64,000 nucleotides of DNA from Thereva unica (GCA_949987705.1 OX465282.1:42858623-42922622); one strand, 5' to 3'. Counted from the stretch's first letter, positions 19,081-29,939 are shown. The notes: a model not told the origin generated them from the sequence alone. Numbers and translations are program-made.

Positions 19081-20234
19081 ATGAACACGATCGAACTTGC
19101 AACTGCCTTGACAAATATTCGCGTAACAAACAAGTTTTTTAGAGGAGTCTTCCCCTGCAACCATCTACCACACAAAATAAAACTAGTTGGGATGTGGGTT
19201 CGACCCTTTCGGTCCACACGATCAACTTCCCAGTATGATGGATGTTGAATATATGATTGGATATTTTAATAATAAATTAACAATAGGGAATATAGAATAT
19301 ATCTATAATACCGAGAATTTGTCACAATTGTTTATCAATATTTTCGCTAAAATGTCAAACTAAATGTCCGCACTTACAAGATTAGGATGACGAAAATGTA
19401 TATAAAATTGATGTATTAATGTTTTTCGGCACCTCAATGAAGTCGATCTAGTTTTTAGTTCGCGCGGTATCGTGCAGGTACAAAAATCACTTAAGTCATT
19501 TAAACCAAAAACGAATATTATAAAAATCTTTTCAGATTATATTGTCGCTAATACGCTTCGAACGGCACCTCAAGTAAGTCAATATCTTTCGTGGTTCGGG
19601 CGATATCGTGCAGGTACAAAAATCACTTACGCCGCTTAAACAAAAAAACGGCTGGACCGAATTTTATGAAAATCTTTTCAGATCATATTTCGGTTAATAC
19701 GCTTCGAACGACACCTCAACGAAGTCGATATCAGTTTTGGTTCTCGCGATATCGCGCTCGGAAAAAATGACCACATCCGTACGCACATACACACACACAC
19801 ACATACTTCCTCCCAATTTTTTGCTTAAAATGCTCCTGGGACCTTGAAAGATGAAAATATGTTGAAATTTTCGATTTCGATTTTCGGACCGATTACAATA
19901 ACTTCCTATACTGGGACGTTAAAAACCCGCATGCGTCATAGCTAATACGGATCCATCCCATAAAGACGGAACTCACTGGGTCGCATTTTATTTCCCGAAA
20001 CAAGGTCCTGCAGAGTACTTTGACTCATATGGAAGATATCCCACCAATAAGTTTTTTCAAAGATTTCTTTTAAATAATTCAAAGACTTTTTTAAATAATA
20101 AAAAACGTTTGCAGGGACAATTTTCATCGACATGTGGACATTATTGTTGTGTATTTCTATATTCTCGGTGTAGTGGAAAGAGCCTAAAAATTTTTTTTAA
20201 CACAATTCTCTTCGAGCGATTTCAGTTTAAATGA
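19081..20234 (+). pseudogene. Adenain-like protease of a second Polinton-like element, split by a transposon
   Basis: Exon-like part one, 19081-19180, starts at ATG and encodes MNTIELATALTNI then FFRGVFPCNHLP, the typical N-terminus of this protease family. Part two, 19923-20234, continues with ANTDPSHKDGTHWVAFYF (catalytic His), AEYFDSYG (Asp), RLQGQFSSTCGHYC (Gln and Cys) and ends at TGA 20232-20234. The two parts are separated by a 741-bp transposon copy. All catalytic residues are kept. The protein is clearly of a different family branch from the protease at 7449. A TATA-like TTTATATATATACACG lies at 18958-18973. Confidence 0.75.
19181..19921. mobile_element. Unclassified transposon with terminal hairpin, copy 1
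   Basis: Shares both ends with the copy at 30685-30704 plus 34355-35388: it begins ACTAGTTGGGATGTGGGTTC and ends in AACTTCCTATACTGGGACGTT, which can fold as a short hairpin. Inside are about three ~150-bp repeats (CGAACGGCACCTCAAGTAAG ... GGACCGAATTTTATGAAAAT). No coding capacity seen. An AACTTCCCAGTAT near 19229 is the inverse of the 3' hairpin arm. It interrupts the protease gene and is the unoccupied version of the site that the P-type element used at 30704. Confidence 0.75.
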
Positions 20235-20487
20235 TAATAAAATAGTGAATTTATACTTGAAGAATTTTACACAAAGTGGTGGAGACTTTTGTAACCAATC
20301 ATGTAAAGCAAGGGCGTTTCTAGCCAACTAGCTTAGGGGGGTAATTAAAAAAAAGAAAAAACTGAAATATTTTTTTTATTCCATAAATACAAAACAATCG
20401 ACATCAAAAAAATAATTTGTATAAAAAGGAATTTATAATTATAAAATAAAATTCTATTCATCCTTACTCCATCATCCATCCATCATT

Positions 20488-20818
20488 CACTACGATACAG
20501 GGTGTTTACGAAAGAAAAAAATGTATTTTTTAATATTTACTTAAAGTTGAATAACTCCGAGACGAATTATCGTAGAGCAATGTAATTAGGTTCATCTTTT
20601 GGGTAAATGTGTATTATTTTATATGATAATTAGAACAGGAACTTGAGTGACTCCGTTTACACGATATGGAATCAAAAAGTGGGATCTAAATCCCAATATT
20701 CTTCGTTTTTCCAGAAAAATTCCAATATTTTAGCAGTTTGGTCATATTTTGAACCTACATATCTTGTAGATATTAAAAAAATACATTTTTTCTTTGGTAA
20801 ACACCCTGTATCGTAGTG
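20488..20818. mobile_element. Inverted-repeat MITE inside the hAT element
   Basis: CACTACGATACAGGGTGTTT at 20488 is repeated inverted at 20799-20818, followed inward by the A-rich AAAAAATGTAT arms. About 331 bp, no ORF. The target duplication cannot be separated from the inverted repeat. Confidence 0.65.
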
Positions 20819-22014
20819 GATAGTGGGGACAGCCCCCTCTCTAGAACAATTTGTCTCTTCAAAACCATCCTGGAATCACCCCTGAAAATATTAGCCATGT
20901 AGTGCAACAGAGGATTTATTGAACGTCTGATTGCCTATACAAGTTGAGAATTAGGGGATGAGTATTTTAAATCTTTAAAATGGCGATATCTCATGAACAG
21001 CGATTCGTACGGGAAAATGTATGATATAATTTTTTGTAGATAATCGCATGATCTACAAACTTTGTAAACAATATGTTAGGATAGGATTTTCACTTTAAGA
21101 GATATTAGCCAAAAACGAAATTTCCTGTTTTTAGGGGGTTGTTTTTAGGGATAGCGTACAACCGATTTTCCGAAACTTTTTTTAACATATTCTGCTCACG
21201 AAAAACTATATTTTTAGAAGAAGTTTCGTGAGTTAACATTTAGTCTGACTCTGTCGACTGAACTATAATGAAATAACAAAAATATCGTTTTGTTAAATGA
21301 ATATTTACAGCGTTCTGGCGGCACTTTGGTGACGGAGAAATGTTCTGGCATAATTTTTATAAATAGAGAATACCATCAAAAATAATCTCCTGAAAATTCA
21401 TGACTAATACTATATCAAAATTGAACTTTATTTCCTACCCCCTTTGTAATTTTAGGGTACTACATTCCGGCCACTGGGGGTTGCCAGAACTAGCTTTTAT
21501 TGTTCAGCAGGTGTATAAGATTCAGTGTGGAAATTTTCATGACTAATGAAATGACAACCCAAAATACGTCGCTGGCTCTTGGTCTATGCGATTCTCTTAA
21601 TTTAACACGATGTAACGATTAACAATTGCTGCGTTTTTTAATCTTTTCCATTCTTTCCTGGAATAGCTTCCATACAAATTAGTGTTGGGTAGGACACGAT
21701 TATTAAATGAGTTTGTAACAGGAGCCTCTTTTTCCTTTTGAACCAGTACAATGTCTCACTTCAAATGAGGCGAGGTGCTATTGTATTGCTAGCACGTCAC
21801 GTAGTGAATGGCTCAAATGTAGCGATGCGGGTAGATCTATTGGGTTTGCGAAAGAGGGGATACGATAAATGATGAATGAATGAAATTTAATTACAAAAAT
21901 ATTCTTTAAATTTTTTGTAAAATGTATAAGGAAAAACATATTTACAGATTTAAAATGAAATTCCCTAAAATTGAAAATAACACGAAAATATTCCAGAAAT
22001 AATATTTCTATTTT

Positions 22015-22465
22015 ACAATCGCACCTCGCCTAAAGAGTAGTAAGAAATGTCTCTCGAGTACAAAACTTCACTCCTTCGACAAATGTAAGAATTGTCTCTT
22101 CAGTACAAAATTTACCTCCCTCGAAAAATGTAAGAAATATCTCTCGAGTATTAAATTTCACTCCCTCCAAAAATGTAAGAGATTTCTCTCCAGTTCGTAT
22201 TTACAATCCCACCACGTCTCGGTTTAAAATCGATATTTTACTGCGGCAAAAGCTGTAAGAAAATGTCTCGGCAGTTCGTGTTTACCTCGCCACCTCGCCG
22301 CAATTCGAATTGGATGTTTTACAGTCGCAAAAGAAATAAGAAAATGTTGTTCCATCCAGTTCGTGTTTACAATCTCACCTCGGTGCAGTTCAAATTGGAT
22401 ATTTTACTGCGGCAAAAGAAGAAAGAAATGTCTCTCCACTTCGTAATTTACAATCGTACGATACA
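22015..22465. repeat. Degenerate ~57-bp tandem repeat in hAT element
   Basis: Seven or so imperfect units of the type TGTAAGAAATGTCTCTCGAG followed by TACAAAATTTCACTCC. No stable coding frame; likely a subterminal satellite-like array. Confidence 0.6.
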
Positions 22466-23330
22466 CGCTCATATCCCAGTAGTACATTATTTTTGAACCC
22501 GGACATTTAAAAAAGTTGAAGCCTCAGTACAATTTAATATCGTGTACGGGACAAATAAACTGCCTCTTGTAAGTCCGGCTCAACTCTAATACAAATTCTT
22601 GTCCCCGACAATTACTGAGAACCGTATCCAGGCCAAAGAGAAATTAAATTTAAATGAAATTTCCCTTTTCCCTTATACGTTTTTTAAATTGGCAGTTTAT
22701 AAATAAAATAAATTCTTTGTTTACTGAATAAAAAACGCAAAAAATTGATTTTTATAAAATGGTAAAAGAAATTAAAAAGTCCACAGCCGTAATTTATGCA
22801 AATGAAAATTAAAATGTTCCTTGCGTTTTTTTTAATGTTCCAGGACAGAACAGGTTTAAAAACGCACCTAATATTAAAGAGACTAATAGTATCAACGTAT
22901 GTCGCGTATATTTAGAAAAAGGAACCCGTGCAAAGGAAGAAGTTCATCACTTCTCTTTCGGCGCTTGAGCAGTTAACTTCGGTTTGTTTACATAGCGTGC
23001 TATATTAGCTTAAGTCACGGGTATCGGTCCCTTCCACGATTCTCCAGGAGAAAAAATTCACAGTCATAGATCTCCGACTAGATTCACCATACACTTAACT
23101 TTTTTGTTTGTAATATTAGTAATTTTTAAGAATAAAAATAAATAAGGGAACGCAAATCTTGGGGGGGGGGGGGGTAATTACCCAATTACCCCCCTCTGAA
23201 ACCGCCACTGATGTAAAGCCGAGATCAGCACTATAAAAATACTGAACAAAAGCTGTTAATATTTAATGTTAAAGTTTAATTTGAGTAACATGGAGCCATC
23301 ACGTAAAAGATAGAGGACCACTGGTGCTAA

Positions 23331-23906
23331 ATGAAAAAGAAGCTGTCCAAATGCGAAGCAGAAGTTGTCGGTGAAATTCTCTTATTAAATTACACGTACC
23401 ATTTGGACGACTGCCATAACCGGAAGATAATATTCGGCTTTGACCCAACATCGTTCGAGGCGAAAATAGTATTTCAGCGTCATGGACTCATCCCAATATC
23501 AGCATCCTATCCTGAATGGACATCTATTTACAGCTATCTTGGCGCTTTAAAAACGAAAATGGAAAATTCATCTTCAGCAAATCAGACGAAGGAGTACAAA
23601 ATCCCCATTGGCAGTGGCAGCATCACTCTAAGGCAAGCGGAACTTTGTAAATTATTTGAAATGCTGAAATTTTTAAACATCGTTATGTACCACAATAACA
23701 ATGCTTCAGAGAGCGTGAAAGAATATTATAAGAAGTATATTGAAAAATGTAAAGAAAAAAATGTATTAACATTAGCATGTGAAGATTTTTTTATTCCAAG
23801 TCGAACATCTTATGTACACTTAAATTATTCTCGACTTTTTTATGAAATACCTTTGTATTGTATTGCAAATCTTGTTTTTGATACGATAAATTTTAACTGC
23901 AAATAA
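23331..23906 (+). CDS. Unknown 191-aa protein in second Polinton-like locus
   Basis: Open frame from ATG 23331, with no recognised domain. It contains IIFGFDPTSFEAKIVFQRHG, PEWTSIYSYLGALK and KEYYKKYIEKCKEKNV, and looks like a folded alpha/beta protein rather than noise. It is on the plus strand, facing the minus-strand pair that follows, with AATAAA signals at its end (23905-23915). Its neighbours are a Polinton-type protease and a 136-aa-type protein, so it may be a structural or accessory gene of the same element. An earlier ATG at 23290 runs into a stop. Confidence 0.45.
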   Translation: MKKKLSKCEAEVVGEILLLNYTYHLDDCHNRKIIFGFDPTSFEAKIVFQRHGLIPISASYPEWTSIYSYLGALKTKMENSSSANQTKEYKIPIGSGSITLRQAELCKLFEMLKFLNIVMYHNNNASESVKEYYKKYIEKCKEKNVLTLACEDFFIPSRTSYVHLNYSRLFYEIPLYCIANLVFDTINFNCK

Positions 23907-23974
23907 ATAAATAAAATACAACTAAAAAATTCTTTTATTTAAAACATTTATTCACTAGCATGTACAAATAAATA

Positions 23975-24391
23975 TTAAAACAATTTTGTACGGCACATCT
24001 TAGAGTAGGTGATTTTCCATGTATCGTGCAGAAAGCTCCAAAATTTTCCAAGTTGGCTAGTTTTGGTATTTCCAATTGGTTTATTTTCGCTTCCTTGATG
24101 AATGAGTCCTTTCACGTAAATTGTTGCATTTGAATAATTCGACAGTATCTTGGGTAATTCGTTGTAATTAATAATGCCGCCGTTCCATCTTAATCCATTT
24201 ATTTTTGTAAAGTTGAAATCATTTTGCCAACGAGCTTTTGACGGTAGTTCATTATACGGGTATGGAGGCATTAAATAGTATAAACTTGGTATAAGCGACC
24301 CGTGATGCAAGATGGACAGCTCCTTAGCAAATAGTTGTCCGTTAATTCCACTGACAAATTGTACATCTAAAACAACTCTATCGGAACTCAT
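23975..24391 (-). CDS. Diverged homologue of the Polinton 136-aa protein
   Basis: 138 aa from ATG 24391. Aligns by eye with the protein at 383-793: LDVQF near the start, LFAKELSILHHG, MPPYPYNELP, GLRWNGGIINY and ATIYVKG. The last 35 residues differ, perhaps by a frameshift near 24090. Presence of this family beside an adenain-like protease is the main evidence for a second Polinton-like element here. Function unknown. Confidence 0.6.
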   Translation of the reverse strand: MSSDRVVLDVQFVSGINGQLFAKELSILHHGSLIPSLYYLMPPYPYNELPSKARWQNDFNFTKINGLRWNGGIINYNELPKILSNYSNATIYVKGLIHQGSENKPIGNTKTSQLGKFWSFLHDTWKITYSKMCRTKLF

Positions 24392-24473
24392 AACTTTAAC
24401 TACTCAAAGGAAAATATTAAACTATTTAAATTTATTTATTTTAAAGCTTTATATATGCTACTCGAGTGTTTTA

Positions 24474-24887
24474 TTATGGGGTGTCCGCTCTTTTTCCTCC
24501 GTGATCTTTTCCGCTGCCTTGAGGCAAATGGACTGATGTTACTTCCAAACAAAATGTGTCAGTGCTTGCTCCTTCTGAATTGCTCTGGAAGATTTTCGCA
24601 ACCATTTCCCAGATGTCACTAGTTTTTATATCAGATGCCAACTTATAATTTATCCATCCAGGGCCTCTTTCCCTAAAGCTGGCACCGCAAAAAGTAATAC
24701 CAACGTAGTCATTTCGTTGGATCGCCGTCATCACATACTGAATAATGTCTTCAATGCTGCTCTTAAACCATGTTAAAGGTTCTACATTCCTTGTCGTGTC
24801 ATTGATTTTAAATTCAATTTTGCGACCCCTCACATTGAAACGTTTGTTGTGGGTTATTATATCTCTAATGATGCTAAATTTAGCCAT
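24474..24887 (-). CDS. Conserved protein of a PolB-bearing element, 137 aa
   Basis: From ATG 24887: MAKFSIIRDIITHNKRFNVR, a WFKSSIEDIIQYVM helix, DYVGITFCGASF, KIFQSNSEG and a C-terminal LEVTSVHLPQGSGKDHGG. I recall this layout, ending in a VxxPxGSG block, as a protein or domain found before the polymerase in Polinton-like and related insect elements, but cannot verify it here. It is co-directional with the 138-aa gene downstream (82-bp gap). Confidence 0.5.
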   Translation of the reverse strand: MAKFSIIRDIITHNKRFNVRGRKIEFKINDTTRNVEPLTWFKSSIEDIIQYVMTAIQRNDYVGITFCGASFRERGPGWINYKLASDIKTSDIWEMVAKIFQSNSEGASTDTFCLEVTSVHLPQGSGKDHGGKRADTP

Positions 24888-24889
24888 TT

Positions 24890-25149
24890 TTCAACAATGT
24901 TTTCTAAGCTATGCCAAGCACGCACGTTGCATATTGCTTTTGCTTCTCTGTTTATATAGGAGCTCGAAGGTACGATAATGAATAATTAATTTAATGATCA
25001 ATAAAAATCTGATATTACAAAATCCATTTAATTTTCCCGCATTTAAATGAAAAACGTATCATGTGCAATTCTTCTCTCTTTCACACTTTGTTTTGCATTT
25101 AATCTTACCCCGCGCTGTATCTCAGCTAACAAAAAGTGTATTTTTTACC
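24890..25149. other. AT-rich flank without gene
   Basis: I see no coding frame and no RNA gene. A TTTATATAGGAGCTC near 24950 could be the TATA box for the minus-strand genes. Confidence 0.4.
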
Positions 25150-25225
25150 CGTCCCACAGTGGTCTGAAATCCCCAAAACCTGGACAAAATTAATTTACTA
25201 CCGTAAGAAAAATTATTTTTTTATG

Positions 25226-25690
25226 AAAATCGGTATAGGGGGGTTTTCGGGGTCGCTGAGCAAGAATCCGTTATCAGATTTTCAAAAAACAAAATGGCGG
25301 ATTCAATATGGCGACCAACTTTATGAAAAATTAAGCAAATTTGCTAAAAATCGGTATATGGTGGTTTTCGGGGTCGCTGAGCAAGAATCCGTTATCAGAT
25401 TTTCAAAAAACAAAATGGCGGATTCAATATGGCGACCAATTTTATGAAAAATTAAACAAATTTGCTAAAAATCGGTATATGGGGGTTTTCGGGGTCGCTG
25501 AGCAAGAATCCGCTATCAGATTTTCAAAAATCAAAATGGCGGATTCAATATGGCGACCAGCTTTATAAAAAATTAAGCAAGTTTGATAAAAATCGGTGTA
25601 TAAGGGTTTTCGGGGTCGCTGAGCAAGAATCCGTTATCAGATTTTCAAAAAACAAAATCGCGCATTCAATATGGCGACAAACTTTGTTAA
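25226..25690. repeat. Four ~121-bp subterminal repeats in Transib element
   Basis: Units starting near 25226, 25347, 25469 and 25590, each with GGTTTTCGGGGTCGCTGAGC and AAAATGGCGGATTCAATATG. A related inverted segment (CAGCGACCCCAAAAACG) lies near 26620. They create short ORFs that are shadows. Confidence 0.8.
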
Positions 25691-25796
25691 TAATTAATCG
25701 AATTTAATACAAATCTATAATAAGGGGGTTTTGTGCTTGCTCATTATTAAAAAAGTTAAATTAGAGCATAAGAAACACTTAATTTATTTTTAAAAA

Positions 25797-26150
25797 TTAA
25801 ACAAATTCGCCTACATCACTATTGTCTTCTGATTGTGAATCAAAGCTTTCACTACATTTAATGTTTGTCACACTTATTAATTCCATCGCTTTTGGTGACA
25901 GAGATCGTAATTTACGCTTTGGAAGTTTGCGCAAACTATTAATAAAAGGATCTGATGTCTCTAAAAGCCTAGATAAGACATCTTCCATGTTTTCTACTCT
26001 ACCGCATTTTCTCGCAAATTGTAGCCTGTACCTTTTCACGTTTTTATTGCACGCTTCTTGGGCCTCTTCCGACATTTGGCCAATTGGAAGCTCAAGTGCA
26101 TCGGAAATGCGAGCGCCGTGAATTAAAATTTTGTGCACAGTAGTAGACAT
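25797..26150 (-). pseudogene. Transib transposase C-terminal fragment
   Basis: 117 aa beginning TVHKILIHGARISDALEL, then LPIGQMSEEAQEACNKN, a Cys/Arg-rich SRK-like segment (FARKCGRVENMEDVLSR) and SDPFINSLRKLPKR. I recognise this block as the C-terminal region of Transib-family (RAG1-related) transposases. The catalytic acidic residues would be in the missing N-terminal part. Its frame begins right after the deletion, so it is not expected to work. Confidence 0.6.
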
Positions 26151-27232
26151 AGACCCCCTTAAGAGTTGAAAAAATTAATTGTTTGCTGATAATACCTTTT
26201 GAACCAAATTTCAAACAAAAAGCAAAAAAAAATCTTTTTTATATAAAGTTGTTTTTATTCTAGTAGGGGTAGTTTTAACCCCTTAAGGGTTGAAAATAAT
26301 TTATTTTTGCCTGACAGTACGCCCACAATCGAATTTGAAGCATAAACTTGAAAAAAAAAAATTTGTTTATAATTTTTGCCATTTTTCACCAATTTAGGGG
26401 TACTTTCAACCCTTAAAGACTACCCCTTATCATAAAGTCCGCCTTAATTTAGTACAAATCAACCACCTTCGCAAATAAATATTAAAAAAAGTGCATTTCA
26501 TCGCATTAGTTTTCGTTATTACTGAAATAATCGCGAAAACCCCTAAAAAGGTGTGCTTTTTGCATTTTTAGGGGTGACGCCCTAATTTTAGGACCGCGGG
26601 ACCTCGATTTTCGTGATCAGCGACCCCAAAAACGTTTAGGGTTCGATTTTCTTAATGGTGTTATTTTGGAACACCATAACGCGCGTTTTGTATGGACTAG
26701 AATAGGACGCTCAAAACTAGCAAATATGTAGTATATCGTGAATAGAATGACATGGAGCAAGCAGGAGCAGCTGATTTTTTTATATGTTTTGCAGAGATGA
26801 TTAATAAACAATCACACGCGTATTTCATAGTGGAAGTCGGTGGAAGTTTGTACTTAGCCATCAATTTATAAGCCGAATCGTTATTCAAATCACCACAATT
26901 TACTACATATTTGATCGCAAATAAACAATACAATTATTTATTTATGTTCATTTCATTAACACAGTATAATTGTACTTACTCTCTGGAGAAGAATCCATTT
27001 TACACAATAGAAAATGGGTTAACGTATTACTATTTACACGCAAAAACGTAACACGTGCTTTTGCTCGGAAAGAAGGCGCTGCGTTTGGCGTGTTCGCGGC
27101 TCACTTTCCAAATGGAATACAAAAGAGAATTTGAACATCTGCCTCTTGCCAAGGGCCTTGAAATACTCCAGGGGGTCACTATACCTAACCCACGCGAAAA
27201 AAGTACCTAAATAAAAACTTTCGTTTTGGTAC
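26151..27232. other. Non-coding interior of the Transib remnant
   Basis: AT-rich sequence with repeated 'aaccccttaaggg' type phrases near 26150-26420 and no recognisable coding frame. Confidence 0.4.
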
Positions 27233-27411
27233 TTTTGTCCAGGTTTTGGGGATTTCAGACCACTGTGCGTCCCGATATTTATGAATGTATCAAGTTCATT
27301 CATTCACTCGGTTTCATAATTTCAGATAGTAACAACAACAACCACCATGCAATACTCGCCGAGAATCATTGGCATCGAAAGTATCCACAGTGTCTGGCTG
27401 TGGAGCATGGG

Positions 27412-27806
27412 TAACGTGACCATACGTCCCGTTTTGAACGGGACCGTCCCGTTTTTCGGTTGCTCGTCCCGGTGTCCCCAAAAAAGACCTGGGGACGCAA
27501 AATTGTCCCGTTTTCAGAGTATTTTCTTTAATGCATAAATTGTGGACGTCTGACAAAAAGGTTACTGGTTCCGGTTCTTATGGCAATGTTGATAATTAAA
27601 AGTTTTGCTGACAAATATAAAAATGACTTCCTTAACTTTTCAAATTTGTAATAATTACTTTTGATAAAACGGAAATTTTTATAATATGATTTTTTTATTG
27701 AGAACCAACGGTATTCTCTAAATTGAGTCTTTAATGAATTGGTTCTACTAATTGACATAAATAAACCGATGTCCCGTTTTGAGTAGAAAAATAAATGGTC
27801 ACGTTA
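27412..27806. mobile_element. hAT-type MITE, 395 bp
   Basis: Inverted termini TAACGTGACCAT at 27412 and ATGGTCACGTTA ending at 27806, with an 8-bp direct repeat AGCATGGG on each side (27404-27411, 27807-27814). Internal GTCCCGTTTT phrases occur inverted near both ends. No ORF of note. Confidence 0.8.
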
Positions 27807-28299
27807 AGCATGGGGCACATTCGCAGGCACCTGTCATGTACCCTGCAAACATTACAAGTTGAGATCGAGGTTTTTAAATATTGGCGATGGAAATTTAACT
27901 AAAAAATCATATAAAACATTAATTATTAATTTAACATAGTTTTAATAATTTAAAATATTAAAGACTAGTTTATAAAATGTTTGCAAGGTAGTTATGTGAT
28001 AAATCCACGGGTCTTGCATTTGTTTACCTTCATCATCCACAGTGTCTGTCTGTACAGGTTATAACAAAAACAACATCCATGCAATAGTTGCACTGCAGCA
28101 CAACCGCTGTTTTTGCCGTTCAAGCTGCTGCTGCAGTTTTTGTTTTTGTTTCGCTTGGTCTTTCTTTTTCATATTCGCGGGCTCTTGCAGTTGTGATCAC
28201 GATCATGACCACGTTATTTTCATCGGCTCACTGGGTCGCAAGATCTAAAAATAGATTTTCACAACTGCATATGTACACAAGTAATCCGATTCTATCCAA

Positions 28300-28376
28300 C
28301 TGTCGTCTTAGTCGAGTTGTCTAAGGCGTTGGTTTTTCTGTTCGCGATTTCCGTGGCGCAGGTTCGATTCCCAAGC
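28300..28376 (+). ncRNA. tRNA-derived SINE-like or tRNA-Leu/Ser-like sequence
   Basis: An A-box-like TTAGTCGAGTTGTCTAAGGC (28309-28328) is followed 33 bases later by a B-box GGTTCGATTCC (28361-28371). This is the spacing of a class II tRNA with a variable arm, but a full cloverleaf with matching acceptor stem is not evident. Best read as a tRNA-derived retroposon head or a tRNA pseudogene. Confidence 0.5.
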
Positions 28377-28429
28377 AATGTGGGATTTTTCTGCGGAATA
28401 ACTTTATTTATTTATTATTATTTATTAAG

Positions 28430-29770
28430 TACACATCTTCTAGAGTAAGAAAATAGCATTGACGGGTATAGACTTGTTGTACAGAGTGTAAGATCCGTGC
28501 TCTGCAGAGACCAGGGCACTTGCAAACCCGATAAATAGCAGCTTCCATCACGGCTCGGGGGATAGCTTTCGCCAAAGTGAAAACAAGTATTAATGTATTA
28601 CCTGCCGAATACCCGCAGAGTCCCCCGCCGCAACCCTGCCGAGCCCACCCACCCGCTGAGCCAAGCCACCGACCGACCTGGCCGAGCCCGCCCCTCCCGC
28701 TGAGCCAAGCCACCGACCGACCTGACCCAGTTCCCAGACTCGTCCACGGCCAAGGCCAATCACCTTGACCTACATTCCAGGATTCCAGCGTTAGAAAAGA
28801 GTTCCCACGCTACAGGGGGCCCACTAACTACTTCTACACCTCCCATAGACATGATGTACCCGTCGAGCCATCGTGTTCTCAACATTCTACTCCAACAATA
28901 TTCCGTTTGTTTTTGGGCCTCGACCATAAACAAACTATTAACTTTCCTTGTTGTTGGGACTCGACCATCAACAAATTACTAACCTTTCCTTTGTTGTTGG
29001 GACTCGACCATCAACAAATCAATCCTTGTTCCGTTTTCTCTCCCTATAATATCAAGTTCAAGGCCAACTTTAGAAATCAGGTGAGTACCTTATTCAGAGC
29101 ATTGATACTACATACATATAGTATATTTAATTTTTTTTTATACATACATACATATATATTTTCTCTCGCTTTTATTTGGTGATTTGGTGAAGTTTAATTC
29201 CCCAACAATTTTTCTCGTTATTTTTCAATTTCAAAAGTTTTTCTTCGAATTTAGTGATCAACTTTGTAGAGATTTCTAAGCAATTCGATAATTGCTTAAT
29301 TAATAACTGTAGCTTACAACGTTGATGAGGTGGTGAATCAGGTTAACACTGATGAATTCAAATTATAGTTTACAACGTTGTTAAATTTTGGGTGGATGTT
29401 CATTTTGCGTCGATTTGAATTTATAACATATTATATATCTTTTCTTTCATTGAATTTATTTTGCTGTTGAATTTTAAACTAACTAAATTAATTAACTAAC
29501 CCTAACAATTATATTATATAATTATTTTAATTTGCAGAATTATTGAAACTTTGGAATTGACGTAATATTATGAATTGATTGAAGTTATTAAATAAAATTG
29601 AATTGTTCTAATTGAATTTATACTCTTTTATTCCGGTGTTCGGCAATTAGAAGCCAAATTCGTCCGATGAATTCCTTTATTTTCTGAGGTTTTTGATACA
29701 AAAACACACTTTATTTTAGCATTCATCCCTTCTAATTTATTATTCGTTTCGTTGAAGTAACAAATTTGGG
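28430..29770. other. Unassigned repeat-like region
   Basis: Holds a GC-rich stretch with a doubled GCTGAGCCAAGCCACCGACC phrase (28650-28725), three ~47-bp repeats with TTGTTGGGACTCGACCATCA (28910-29030), and AT-rich sequence to 29770 with no gene. It may be the LTR/leader of the gypsy remnant that follows, but no matching 3' copy is visible. Confidence 0.35.
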
Positions 29771-29939
29771 CAAATTTGTGTTTGCCAATATGTGACTGCC
29801 CACACACTACGCAAATAGTTGCACAAACTTCAGTTCCGTTTATGTTACCCTGCCTGTTGCACAAAAATTTTCAAACACGTTTGATTTTCATCAAACAGTC
29901 GCGCAACACATCAAACCTGGTTTCTGGTGTGGATATATT

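Larger units (their letters stand above)
20309..23210. mobile_element. hAT-type non-autonomous element, 2.9 kb
   Basis: Flanked by the 8-bp direct repeat ATGTAAAG (20301-20308 and 23211-23218). Ends are CAAGGGCGTTTCTAG and, inverted, CAGTGGCGGTTTCAG, followed on both sides by GGGGGGTAATT. TSD length and CA...TG ends fit hAT. No transposase ORF is visible. It contains an inner inverted-repeat element and an array of ~57-bp repeats. It lies between the protease and the next gene of the second Polinton-like locus. Confidence 0.8.
25155..27267. mobile_element. Transib-type transposon remnant
   Basis: Bounded by a ~35-bp terminal inverted repeat: CACAGTGGTCTGAAATCCCC at 25155 and its inverse ending at 27267. 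Flanked by the 5-bp direct repeat CGTCC (25150-25154, 27268-27272). Transib elements make 5-bp GC-rich duplications and begin with a CAC-type heptamer related to V(D)J signal sequences. Contains a transposase C-terminal fragment and ~121-bp subterminal repeats. At 2.1 kb it is internally deleted. Confidence 0.75.

Noticed and set aside
20309..23210. CRISPR-like repeat array around 22015-22465
   Set aside because: Units are degenerate and directly adjacent without unique spacers of constant size, in a eukaryotic transposon.
28042..28324. Small ORFs near 28042-28324 and 28577-28768
   Set aside because: Low-complexity, no conserved neighbours, different frames overlap; no evidence of coding.
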